A stretch of 37,121 bases of DNA from an uncultured Prolixibacteraceae bacterium (GCA_903865775.1 CAIPKZ010000452.1:1-37121); one strand, 5' to 3'. Positions 17,038 to 25,370 are shown, counted from the stretch's first letter. The notes: generated by a model from the sequence alone, not told the origin. Numbers and translations: made by a program.

Positions 17038-18042
17038 TTAAAGATTTACAACTTCGCCGGTTATTGAAGACTGATATGCGGCATCAACGATATCAAGAAT
17101 CAGCTGACCTTCAGCAAATCCGGGAACCGGTTGTTTTCTGGTCCTTATGCAATCCACATAATGTTCCATCTGACGGGTGTACATGGCTTGTTCACAATGT
17201 TCAGTTCGGACAGGCAACTTTGCATCAAATTTGCCTGGAATTCCGCCCACTTTGTATTTCAGGTAGGTTGGAAATACATTGGCATATCCTTTGGTTCCAT
17301 ACAAACCTGTAGCTGCTTCGGGACCGTCCATGTGAGGTTGCCACCAGCCGCTTTCGATGATCGATTCGGTTCCGTTATCCCAGGAAATCATGATTATTCC
17401 GGAATCATCCACATCATAGTTCCCGTAATGAGTTCCGATTTTAGCATATACCTTTGTTGGTTTCGGATCACCCAGAATATAACGGACCGTATCAATGGCA
17501 TGAACACCCATATCGGCCAAAGCACCGCCACCAGCCAGTTCCTTTTGAGAGAACCAACCTGCAGGACCCCAATTCTCATGGATTCCGTAGCCTTTTGTTT
17601 TAACGATTTTACCCATTTGTCCGGCATCAACCACATCTTTCACATAGTTGACATCGGTATCGAACCGCCACATGTGACCAACCATGACCAATTTATTGCC
17701 GGCATCAGCTGCTTCCCTGATGGTTAAACCTTCTTCGGCACTCATCGCCATGGGTTTTTCAAGGAATACATCTTTCCCGTTATTCAGGAATTCGATGGCA
17801 AACGGGGCATGAAACTTATTGGGAGTTCCAATGACTACGGCATCAATATCGTTGCGGTTATAGAGCGTTGAAACATCAGTCGTTGCTTCCTTAATGTTAT
17901 ATTTATCGGCAAATGCCTGAGCAGCTTCGATTGGAAGACCAACCACTGCAACCACTTCAACATTGGGTATGGCCTGAAGTCCGCGAACATGGTAATTGGC
18001 AATGTAGCCACAGCCAATAACTGCTACTTTGATGTGTTTCAT
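17038..18042 (-). CDS. Gfo/Idh/MocA family NAD(P)-dependent sugar oxidoreductase
   Basis: Predicted 334-aa cytoplasmic enzyme. It has an N-terminal Rossmann fold with GCGYIANYH (10-18), EKP at 95-97 with conserved Lys96, and GGGALADMGVHAID (171-184) providing Asp177 and His181 of the family's usual Lys/Asp/His site. These enzymes oxidise or reduce a hydroxyl on a sugar, sugar phosphate or inositol. I chose the ATG at 18042 because MKHIKVAVIGCGY is the normal family start; a longer frame to 18108 would begin inside a MITE-like repeat. The gene follows the DegT aminotransferase gene and is flanked on both sides by inverted copies of a 67-bp module. A C3-dehydrogenase acting with the aminotransferase is a plausible but unproven role. 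Confidence 0.92.
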   Translation of the reverse strand: MKHIKVAVIGCGYIANYHVRGLQAIPNVEVVAVVGLPIEAAQAFADKYNIKEATTDVSTLYNRNDIDAVVIGTPNKFHAPFAIEFLNNGKDVFLEKPMAMSAEEGLTIREAADAGNKLVMVGHMWRFDTDVNYVKDVVDAGQMGKIVKTKGYGIHENWGPAGWFSQKELAGGGALADMGVHAIDTVRYILGDPKPTKVYAKIGTHYGNYDVDDSGIIMISWDNGTESIIESGWWQPHMDGPEAATGLYGTKGYANVFPTYLKYKVGGIPGKFDAKLPVRTEHCEQAMYTRQMEHYVDCIRTRKQPVPGFAEGQLILDIVDAAYQSSITGEVVNL

Positions 18043-18089
18043 AATATTATTGTCTTTGAATATTAATTTGGGGTACGTCATTAAAGAAA

Positions 18090-18221
18090 GAGGCTGTCTC
18101 AAAAGCACAAATTACTCTCCGAATTCGTCACCCCGAATTTATTTCGGGTCCTGACATTCATTAAGTTGGGATCCTGAAACAAGTTCAGGATGACTTGGTC
18201 GAAGTACTTTGAGACAGCCTC
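18090..18221. mobile_element. 132-bp MITE-like element with terminal inverted repeats
   Basis: The ends are GAGGCTGTCTCAAAAG (18090-18105) and CTTTGAGACAGCCTC (18207-18221), inverted over about 14 bp. The interior holds the second copy of the 67-bp two-palindrome module (18127-18193, inverted relative to copy 1). It has no coding capacity and no clear target-site duplication. The terminal sequence resembles, from memory, the ends of some insertion sequences in Bacteroidota; I cannot name the family. It lies in the 215-bp spacer between the aminotransferase and oxidoreductase genes. Confidence 0.75.
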
Positions 18222-18257
18222 ATATAAAATGAACTAAACGAATTGATTGATCAGGAA

Positions 18258-19535
18258 TTAAAGATTTTCAGCATTATCATAAACCTTCCGGATTGAAGCT
18301 GCAACCAAATCCATATCAGCTTTGGTTCCCATGAGGATTTTATGATGGATACAGGCAGATCCTTCGTAGTGAATCTTATCGCAAACTGGTAACTCAAACC
18401 GTTCCGGATTAATTGCTGCCCAGTATTCTTCTGACAGTTTGTGACGTGCAGGTTTGGTATGTGGTACATATAAGGAGCATTTATTCAGCGGGGTATAGCT
18501 TGCTCCAACTTCAATTCCGAGTTCAGCAGTTAATGCTGCCCTGAATTTCTGGACTGGCAATCCTTTGAATTCAGCCTGATTGTACCGGAAAGCAAAATTG
18601 AAATAGGCTTCCTTGGTTTCCCTTTTATCGCGCCTCATTGGCATTACGCCGGGAATGGATTCCAAAAGTGAACTCAGGTAAATCCCATTTTCATCTCTCA
18701 CCTTATTTTGTGCCGGCAATCTTTTCAGACCTTCAACTAAAATGGCAGCCTGAAATTCGGTGATCCGGTAATTTCCGGATTGATAGAAATTTCCGGCATC
18801 AAAATATACTCCTTCGCCTTTGTCAGCTTTTGATGCACTTTCAGGCTCAGGTCTTCTGCCGCAATTGCGAAGTGCATCCAATTTTTCGTACAATTCGAAA
18901 TTACTTGTAATTACGGAACCACCTTCTCCAGCTGTTAAATGTTTCGACAACTGATAGCTGAAGCTTCCGATATCACCGATACTTCCGGCCTTTTTACCAT
19001 TCCATTCACCACCGTGTTTGTGAGCGCAGTCTTCGATTACCCAAAGATTATGCTTTTTTGCAATCCGCATAATTTCGTCCATATCAGCAAAACTTCCGTA
19101 GAGATGAACCGGAATAATTGCTTTGGTGCGTGGAGTTATTGCTTTTTCAACTTCTTTGGTATCAATGCACCAGGTATCCTCACAAACATCGACTAAAACA
19201 GGAGTTGCATTTACGTCCAGAATGGTTGCTGCAGTAGCCTGCCAGGTCAGACCCGGAAGGATAACTTCATCGCCGATACCAATACCGCAGGCTTCAAGCG
19301 CCATCTGTAAAGTAACGGTACCATTTGCTGCTGCAATGGCATACTTTGCGCCGGTAAATTCAGCAAAGCTTTTATTAAATTCGAGTTCTTTCGGGCCGTT
19401 GTACGACCAGACTCCGCTATTCAAAACTTCAAGTATCGCTTTTTCTTCTTTTTCGTCCCAAACCGGCCATTTTGGCCAGGGATTCACTTTGGTGTCACGA
19501 ACAGGTGAACCTCCAAGTACTGCTAATTTTGTCAT
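18258..19535 (-). CDS. DegT/DnrJ/EryC1/StrS-family PLP-dependent sugar aminotransferase
   Basis: Predicted 425-aa cytoplasmic enzyme with the complete DegT fold. The N-terminal part has SGVWSYNGPKELEF (40-53) and AAANGTVTLQMAL (68-80). PLP contacts include EDCAHKHGG with Asp169, and SYQLSKHLTAGEGG with the Schiff-base Lys198. The family transfers amino groups from glutamate or glutamine to keto-sugars or keto-cyclitols, as in StsC and AHBA-synthase relatives. It lies 50 bp downstream of the MFS gene and upstream of the Gfo/Idh oxidoreductase; that pairing resembles the ntdA/ntdC logic of kanosamine formation in Bacillus. In a catabolic cluster the reaction could run in reverse, removing an amino group. 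The exact substrate is unknown. Confidence 0.92.
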   Translation of the reverse strand: MTKLAVLGGSPVRDTKVNPWPKWPVWDEKEEKAILEVLNSGVWSYNGPKELEFNKSFAEFTGAKYAIAAANGTVTLQMALEACGIGIGDEVILPGLTWQATAATILDVNATPVLVDVCEDTWCIDTKEVEKAITPRTKAIIPVHLYGSFADMDEIMRIAKKHNLWVIEDCAHKHGGEWNGKKAGSIGDIGSFSYQLSKHLTAGEGGSVITSNFELYEKLDALRNCGRRPEPESASKADKGEGVYFDAGNFYQSGNYRITEFQAAILVEGLKRLPAQNKVRDENGIYLSSLLESIPGVMPMRRDKRETKEAYFNFAFRYNQAEFKGLPVQKFRAALTAELGIEVGASYTPLNKCSLYVPHTKPARHKLSEEYWAAINPERFELPVCDKIHYEGSACIHHKILMGTKADMDLVAASIRKVYDNAENL

Positions 19536-19585
19536 TCTATTGAATTTAGTGGTTTTAGAAATTTCTTTTTTTGATTGATTTTATT

Positions 19586-20860
19586 TTAAATTGTGGTTGC
19601 TTTTCGGAAAGTGAAAAATTCCTTCAAGGTGACCGTTTTGTTTTGAATCAGGGGTTTGGCCCAAAAACTAATACTAAAAATGTAACTTAGGGTAATAAAT
19701 ACAAATGACATTCCGCCTCTTAATCCGATCGCATCGCCCAGAACGCCAACAATCAGCGGCACAACCGCACCACCAATAATGCCCGAACACAATATTCCGG
19801 AGAAAGCTCCGTGATTATCTTTCAATGAGTTGAGTGCCAGCGAAAAAACGACTGACCACATTACCGAAGCAAAAAAGCCAACTCCAATAAAGGCATAATA
19901 AGCAGTCATTCCGGTGCTTGTGATTAATGCTGTTGCCAAACAAATCATGGCTGCAACTGAAAAGATTCTCAGTACCAGTTTACTATCCATTAATTTCAAT
20001 AATCCCAATCCAAGGAAGCACCCAATGGTCAGGAATCCCCAAAACCATGAGGTGGCACCAGCACCTTCCACTTCGGCATTCATTCCGTGATATTCTTCCA
20101 GAAATTTAGAAATCCAGCTTGCAACACCTTGCTCAGTACCTACATAAGCAAATATTCCGAAGAAAAACAGGATGACATACTTGTTTTTAAGCAACTCTTT
20201 GATCGTATCAAAACTGCCTACTTTTTCCTCTTCGTTGAGTTCGACTTTCGGGAACCTTGACAACATGATTACCAGCACCATGGCTACTGATACCATACCA
20301 AAAATCCAGTAAACTGATACCCATTTCAGATTTTCGGGAACCAGACTATCTAAAGTTGAAAGAAGCAAATTGGAAGTATTTCCGGCAGAGAGGTTGGTAA
20401 CCAGATACGAATACATGAGCGGACTCAAATAAGAAGCTCCTCCAAAAAACAACTGGGCAAGTACAGAAGTAAATGCGAAATTTTCTTCACCACCTGAAAC
20501 CCTGAGCAGCGGATTAATTGCTACCTGAAGAATCGCCATTCCCATACCGATCAGGAACAGTGAAATCAGGTAAACACCAAAACCCGGAAAGAATGAGAAC
20601 AAGAAAGCGCCAATTGTCGCTAACAGAAAGGCTCCGGTAATCACCTTCTTTTCTTTATATCGTTCGGTTAATATTCCCGCCGGAATTGACATAACTCCGT
20701 AAGCAATAAAAAAAGAGAAATTAAGGAGGCCGGCCATCCCTTTGCTGACGCTGAAACCCTTGATTACTTCAGGAATTAATGGGCCAATTATATTGGTAAG
20801 GAACGAGATGACAAAAAAGATAAAAAAGATAAGTATGACAATGAAATAGTTTTTCTTCAT
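19586..20860 (-). CDS. MFS sugar transporter, FucP/FHS-like
   Basis: Predicted 424-aa inner-membrane protein with 12 likely membrane segments in two six-helix halves. The N half has the MFS loop motif AGILTERYKEKK (61-72), and AINPLLRVSGGEEN (114-127) closely matches the motif of the fucose/glucose/galactose:H+ symporter group. A central cytoplasmic loop with EVKLNEEE-type charged sequence lies near 205-225. It should import a monosaccharide or small glycoside released by the periplasmic enzymes. The gene sits 9 bp after the ROK kinase gene and 50 bp before the aminotransferase gene, so uptake and phosphorylation are coupled in one transcript. Which sugar is carried cannot be read from sequence. 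Confidence 0.88.
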   Translation of the reverse strand: MKKNYFIVILIFFIFFVISFLTNIIGPLIPEVIKGFSVSKGMAGLLNFSFFIAYGVMSIPAGILTERYKEKKVITGAFLLATIGAFLFSFFPGFGVYLISLFLIGMGMAILQVAINPLLRVSGGEENFAFTSVLAQLFFGGASYLSPLMYSYLVTNLSAGNTSNLLLSTLDSLVPENLKWVSVYWIFGMVSVAMVLVIMLSRFPKVELNEEEKVGSFDTIKELLKNKYVILFFFGIFAYVGTEQGVASWISKFLEEYHGMNAEVEGAGATSWFWGFLTIGCFLGLGLLKLMDSKLVLRIFSVAAMICLATALITSTGMTAYYAFIGVGFFASVMWSVVFSLALNSLKDNHGAFSGILCSGIIGGAVVPLIVGVLGDAIGLRGGMSFVFITLSYIFSISFWAKPLIQNKTVTLKEFFTFRKATTI

Positions 20861-20869
20861 GGGTCGTTA

Positions 20870-21802
20870 TTAAATGACGTTTTTAAAAATCAGCGATGCG
20901 GCGCCCAGGCAACCCGCACTATTTCCAAGGGTTGCTCCAACAATATCTGTAAATCTGGAACAATCGGGCATCACATAACTGAAAGCTGACTTTTTAATCA
21001 TGTCGATATAAAACTGACCTGCTTCGGAAATTCCGCCACCAATAATTACTTTCTGAGGTGCAAACGTATTCATGAAACCAGCGATGGCATGGCCCAGATA
21101 ATCAGTGTGCTCCTGCATACATTCTACTGCTGCAGGTTCATTATCCAGAAATTTCTCAACAATGTAATGTCCGTTAATTTCGTCCGGACTTTTTCCTGAA
21201 CGCTGAGCATACTGGCTGATCAGCGCATTGGTCGAAGCATAAGCTTCGAGGCAACCTCTTCCACCGCAATTGCAATCGATTCCTTTATGATCGATGGTTA
21301 CATGGCCCATTTCTGTACCGCGGTTTTTATAACCTCCATACAATTGTCCATTCATAATGATGGCACCGCCGATACCTGTTCCGACGGTTAAAAAGATTAC
21401 ATCGGTACAACCTTTTGCGGCTCCGTAAACGGCCTCTCCAAGTCCCATCACATTGGCATCATTATCCACCAGAACAGGTAATCCGAATTCTGCTGAATAC
21501 ATACCCGAAAGGTCAATATTTTCCCAGCGATCCAGGTTGTCGGCTCCTCCATGAACTATTCCTCCGTCAACAATTCCAGGAGATCCAAATCCAATTCCGG
21601 TTACTGAAACCTTAATTTCTGCGGCTTTTTCGATTACCTTCCGAATGGCTTTACTCACAGTTTCCAGAATATCTTCGCGTGAAATTTTTCCACCAATGGC
21701 CAGTTTATCATCAAACAGAATATCACCATTTTCTGAAACCAGGGCAAACTTCACAAAAGTTCCACCCAAATCAATTCCTACCGCGTATCTCGTATTTTCC
21801 AT
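20870..21802 (-). CDS. ROK-family sugar kinase
   Basis: Predicted 310-aa cytoplasmic kinase. It has the ATP-binding GIDLGGTFVKFALV (9-22), the sugar-binding and catalytic segment VDNDANVMGLGE (112-123, base Asp115), the second phosphate loop TVGTGIGGA, and EMGH followed by CNCGGRGC. The last two give the ROK zinc ligands His167, Cys177, Cys179 and Cys184. Members phosphorylate glucose, mannose, N-acetylglucosamine, N-acetylmannosamine or allose, usually at O6. Length and motifs are those of a kinase, with no N-terminal DNA-binding domain, so it is not a NagC-type repressor. It lies 6 bp after the GH2 gene and 9 bp before the MFS gene; a hexose or hexosamine freed by GH2 is the likely substrate. 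Confidence 0.92.
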   Translation of the reverse strand: MENTRYAVGIDLGGTFVKFALVSENGDILFDDKLAIGGKISREDILETVSKAIRKVIEKAAEIKVSVTGIGFGSPGIVDGGIVHGGADNLDRWENIDLSGMYSAEFGLPVLVDNDANVMGLGEAVYGAAKGCTDVIFLTVGTGIGGAIIMNGQLYGGYKNRGTEMGHVTIDHKGIDCNCGGRGCLEAYASTNALISQYAQRSGKSPDEINGHYIVEKFLDNEPAAVECMQEHTDYLGHAIAGFMNTFAPQKVIIGGGISEAGQFYIDMIKKSAFSYVMPDCSRFTDIVGATLGNSAGCLGAASLIFKNVI

Positions 21803-21808
21803 CCTATT

Positions 21809-24508
21809 TTAGTTAAGGGTTATTTTATCAACATTCCAGCCTCTTACTTCAATCACCGGTTTTTCACCTTTAAAATCAGAAAGGAAGAATTGTGCGTCAT
21901 AAGTCCGCTCTTCTCCGGGCAAGATGGTCACATAATTATCGTTCCAGTAAACCGGAAGAACAGGCAATTTACTCTGCAGATCAAGAACATCAAGGAAATT
22001 AAAGAAAGCTATTGACGCGCTGGTGTTTTTAACTTTCAGGATAATCTTACCAAACTGATCGTCTTTGGTATACAGGTAGTCAAAATCGAGTTTTACTTTG
22101 GGTAACTTATCCAAAGCTTTATAATCGGCAAACTGACTGGTTGGAGTATAGAATGGCCATTCCAGCTTTTTTGCAGCTACATAATCCAGCACATCTTTTT
22201 TTGTTGAAAGCCAGTAAATGCTGTTATCGACCTCTTTATTATCCTGATTATAAATCCTTAAATCGAGGAAATATACCGGGGTGAGATTTTTAATCTCCGG
22301 AAGTTTGTAAATGAATTTCGAAATATTTGATGGAATATCGCCCACCCATTGGTCGGCAAAAATTTCTTTTGAATTAATATCAAAAATCCTGATTTTAACA
22401 GTGAGGTTTTTTGCATCATTTAAGTCTTCGTTGCCCAGAAAGATATCGTCGAAACCATAACGATAGATGGCATGAAGCGGTGTGCAGGCCTTTTTAACGC
22501 CGTAAAACGAACCGTTAGGCTGAAGATAAGTGTCGTACAACTGCCAGATCAGCTTCGGCCAGGCCGAATTCAGCTGCCATTGAACCAGTCCTGTGCTTTT
22601 AGGTTTGTGGGCGATAAATGCCTCAAACTGCGGACGCATGATTTCATAATTGTTTACCTGCGCTTTGTATGCAAAATCTTCAACATTCGTTGACTTTCCG
22701 TATCGCTCGTTAATGGCGCTGATATCGCGGTCGAGCGAGGTAAACTGGTTGCGGCCGGTATGGTATTCCCAGTATTTTTTGTCGATTGGCCAAAGCGCTT
22801 CCTCAGGCATCATTTTTTTCAGCGAGGCCAAAGGAGCAATAGCTGCACCCGGACAGGTTTCTGTATTAAAACCATAAGCTCCGCCGAGCATGGTATCGGT
22901 ATACCAGTAATGAGGTGGGGTCCAGGCATAAGGGCCTAACATTTTCATGCCGGTAGGGCCGCTGATATCGCTCACCAGCGGTACTTCTGCAACAATTTTA
23001 TTGTTTTCAGTACCTGCACCACCTGCCGAAGTTGAATAGGGCCGCGAAGTATCGTATTTTTCGAATAATTCAACATATTTTCTTTCCAGATCAGGATGCG
23101 GAAGTTTGTCGCTTCCCATCATCCACACATAAATACTGGGGTGGTTTCTCAACCACAGCATCTGGTCTTTCCACATATCGGCCAGTAATTGGATATCTTC
23201 AGGAGTAACGGCACCACCATATTTTTCATGGCAGGGTTTGTTCAGATATTCCTCCCATTCCCAGATGCAATTCCAGCCGATCATGACCAAAATGCCGTAT
23301 TCGTCACATAGATTGTACAAATCTTCGTCTTTGCCCCAAAAGCCTTCGCAACGGATGCTGTTCAAACCCATGTGGCGGATATAGCGCATTTGTGCTTCAA
23401 CTGATTTTCGTGTATCGCGCAGAAAAATATCATCGGCCCAGCCACCACCTTTGGGCATCACAAATTTGCCGTTTATTTCAAAGACTCTGTTTTTATCTTC
23501 ATTAAGGTGGCTGCGTATTTCACGAATCCCGTATTTCTTCTCAATCTGATCAATTACCTGGTTGTCAGCAATGAATTCGGTGGTCAGCTTGTACATTTTT
23601 GCCTGTCCCATGCCGTTTGGCCACCAGAGTTCAACATTTTTTACTGAAAGTTGGGGAAATTCGGTAGGATCGAACTTGCATGAAAGGGTTTCATTGGCAT
23701 TAACGGTTACTTTCTTCTCAACCGAACCAATCTCGTAATTCACCCTTACAGACCCGCTAACCGGTTTGTCGCTGCTATTTACGATCTCAGCCTGAACAAA
23801 TAGTTCAGCTGCACTTTTTGAAACGGTATCTACTTTTGAATAAACGAAAGGACTTCGTATTTTAATTCCGTCATTGATTTCAAGAAAAACTTCACGAAAG
23901 ATTCCCATGCTGCGATCGGTTGGAAGTGGATTCCAATCGCAAAAACCTAGAAAATACTCACCATTGGCATATTGTGTGATTTTTAGTGCTATTGTATTTT
24001 CACCCTCTTTAATAAATTGATTGATATTAAATGAAAACATCCGGTAAGTTCCGGCAAATTTTTCGCTCCCGACTATCTTTTCCCCATTTATCCATAGATC
24101 AGCACGATTGCTGATTCCGTTAAACCTGAGCGATACAATTTTCTTCAAATCAGCCGCTGCAATATTAAAGGTTGTCCTGTACCACCATGGTTTCTGGAAT
24201 TGGATAGGATCCATATTCTTCATGTTAATACCAAACGTTGGATCTTCGATGACCTTGTGGGTAGCCAGGCTTCCCAAAACAGTTCCTGGGACATCGGCTT
24301 CGAACCAGGATTTCGTATCGAATCCGTTTTTGGAAATCGAAGCATCATCGGTGCCATTGAGCTTGTCCTGAGCTTGCATTTTCCAACTAATGGTTAAAGA
24401 TTCTACCTTTGATGTGACCTGAGTAGCCGGCTTACTGCAGGAAACCATGCACAGAATTGGCAGAATCAAAACGAACAACGCGATAGTTGATTTTAATTGA
24501 TGTTTCAT
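21809..24508 (-). CDS. GH2 lipoprotein of the exo-beta-D-glucosaminidase (CsxA-like) type
   Basis: Predicted 899-aa lipoprotein (MVSC, Cys24). Layout: GH2 sugar-binding jelly roll about 40-215 (LWINGEKIVGSEKFAGTYR), immunoglobulin-like domain about 218-330, TIM barrel about 335-640, and C-terminal beta domains. The barrel has GLNSIRCEGFWGKDEDLY (381-398), WMMGSD with Asp467 where most GH2 enzymes have NE, and GFNTETCPG with nucleophile Glu550. GSD plus a GFN[ST]ET motif, with MKMLGPYAWTPPHYWY between them, is as I recall the mark of the CsxA exo-chitosanase subfamily, which removes single glucosamine units from non-reducing ends. Beta-mannosidase is the main alternative. It is the first gene of the operon leading to the ROK kinase and MFS genes, 6 bp before the kinase gene. 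Confidence 0.88.
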   Translation of the reverse strand: MKHQLKSTIALFVLILPILCMVSCSKPATQVTSKVESLTISWKMQAQDKLNGTDDASISKNGFDTKSWFEADVPGTVLGSLATHKVIEDPTFGINMKNMDPIQFQKPWWYRTTFNIAAADLKKIVSLRFNGISNRADLWINGEKIVGSEKFAGTYRMFSFNINQFIKEGENTIALKITQYANGEYFLGFCDWNPLPTDRSMGIFREVFLEINDGIKIRSPFVYSKVDTVSKSAAELFVQAEIVNSSDKPVSGSVRVNYEIGSVEKKVTVNANETLSCKFDPTEFPQLSVKNVELWWPNGMGQAKMYKLTTEFIADNQVIDQIEKKYGIREIRSHLNEDKNRVFEINGKFVMPKGGGWADDIFLRDTRKSVEAQMRYIRHMGLNSIRCEGFWGKDEDLYNLCDEYGILVMIGWNCIWEWEEYLNKPCHEKYGGAVTPEDIQLLADMWKDQMLWLRNHPSIYVWMMGSDKLPHPDLERKYVELFEKYDTSRPYSTSAGGAGTENNKIVAEVPLVSDISGPTGMKMLGPYAWTPPHYWYTDTMLGGAYGFNTETCPGAAIAPLASLKKMMPEEALWPIDKKYWEYHTGRNQFTSLDRDISAINERYGKSTNVEDFAYKAQVNNYEIMRPQFEAFIAHKPKSTGLVQWQLNSAWPKLIWQLYDTYLQPNGSFYGVKKACTPLHAIYRYGFDDIFLGNEDLNDAKNLTVKIRIFDINSKEIFADQWVGDIPSNISKFIYKLPEIKNLTPVYFLDLRIYNQDNKEVDNSIYWLSTKKDVLDYVAAKKLEWPFYTPTSQFADYKALDKLPKVKLDFDYLYTKDDQFGKIILKVKNTSASIAFFNFLDVLDLQSKLPVLPVYWNDNYVTILPGEERTYDAQFFLSDFKGEKPVIEVRGWNVDKITLN

Positions 24509-24873
24509 AATCTGGTATTTTGGAGTTTTAAGAATTGGAAGAGGCCGTTCATATTTTGATTTCTTAATGAATTAAAATTGCCTGATATATTAACAAAGAA
24601 AAAAAAATTGAGCAATAATAACTTCCGGTATTTTATTCTTTTTGCATTTTATCTTAACCGTTTTATCTTCATTTTAAATCCAAAACAGCCAAATAGGTTA
24701 AGATTCTTAGATTACATCATGGTATCTATTTGTTTTAAGATTTTTTGGAGATTTACTTCAAAATGATTTTTTACTTTTCGACTTTTCATTCAACACAAAC
24801 ATATAACGAGGAAAATTCAGTTTGTGTTTCAGTTCAGATTTTACTCAACTTGAAACATGAATAGGTCTTTAAT
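24509..24873. promoter_or_regulatory. Possible control region of the GH2-led operon
   Basis: This 365-bp AT-rich gap lies upstream of the minus-strand GH2 gene. I see no convincing gene; a 62-codon open frame at 24578-24766 has no features. It contains a perfect 9-bp inverted repeat, ATCTTAACC (24651-24659) and GGTTAAGAT (24696-24704), 36 bp apart. TTTTATCTT is also directly repeated (24647-24655 and 24661-24669). These could bind a regulator of the sugar operon. I found no good match to the Bacteroidota -33/-7 promoter. Confidence 0.35.
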
Positions 24874-24919
24874 TAAAAAAAAATGAGGCGATCATCCGAA
24901 AACGATTGCCTCATTTTAT
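24874..24919 (-). terminator. Rho-independent terminator of rnpB
   Basis: Read on the minus strand, the AAAATGAGGC arm pairs with GCCTCATTTT and is followed by a run of T residues (the A-run at 24875-24883 on the plus strand). It begins a few bases after the RNase P RNA 3' end. Confidence 0.8.
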
Positions 24920-24923
24920 ATAA

Positions 24924-25321
24924 AAACGCAAACCTGTAAGCCGGGTTCTGTATCCGCCTTTCGACGAGTCCCTATCATTTATCTTGCCAGCTTATCACTA
25001 AGCTGATCGAGCAGCCTACCCCTCACGACTTCCGAAGAATCAAAACGGGCCGTTCTGTATTCCCCCGAGTCCTCGGGGGAAAATCATGATATATTTGGCT
25101 TTGCAACCCGCAAGTGGTACGGCCGGCGATGTTGCCACCGTCGCCGGTGAGCTTTTGCCTCACCTTTTCACCCGTTCCCGGTCGAGACGCATCAAAACCA
25201 GGTGGTCATTTTCTGTTACCATACTGCAAGCTTTCACCCGCCTTCCAATTAAGAAGTACGATGCCCTGTGTTGCCCGGACTTTCCTCCCCGATTTCCCGG
25301 GGCGATAGAGCGGTTTGCGTG
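24924..25321 (-). ncRNA. rnpB: RNase P RNA (bacterial type A)
   Basis: The catalytic RNA of RNase P, which trims tRNA 5' leaders. On the minus strand it begins with ACGCAAACC (25320-25312), which pairs perfectly with GGTTTGCGT at the 3' end (24934-24926) as helix P1. The universally conserved GAGGAAAGTCCGGGC block follows soon after (around 25288-25274). Near the 3' end is ACAGAACCCGGCTTA (around 24952-24938), the other hallmark. At about 400 nt it has the usual length. A TACCTTTG -7 element lies just upstream and a terminator just downstream, so it is its own transcript. Open frames at 25086-25331 across it are not genes. Confidence 0.95.
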
Positions 25322-25322
25322 G

Positions 25323-25330
25323 CAAAGGTA
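25323..25330 (-). promoter_or_regulatory. -7 promoter element of rnpB
   Basis: TACCTTTG on the minus strand matches the Bacteroidota TAnnTTTG consensus, and its spacing places transcription start at about 25320, exactly where helix P1 of the RNA begins. The nearest upstream TTTG is only 14 nt away instead of 19-21, so the -33 element is weak. Confidence 0.5.
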
Positions 25331-25370
25331 GCATATTCTGTAAACAAATGGAGGGGTCGGTAGTTGTCAT

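Noticed and set aside
18043-18108. Longer start for the Gfo/Idh oxidoreductase at 18108, adding 22 residues
   Set aside because: The extra part reads through the end of the MITE-like element and breaks the normal MKxIKVAVIGCG start of the family.
24578-24766. 62-codon open frame upstream of the GH2 gene
   Set aside because: It is very AT-rich with Phe/Ile/Asn/Lys bias and has no recognisable start signal or motif.
25086-25331. Two open frames on the plus strand
   Set aside because: They lie inside the RNase P RNA gene on the opposite strand, whose conserved blocks and P1 helix are certain.
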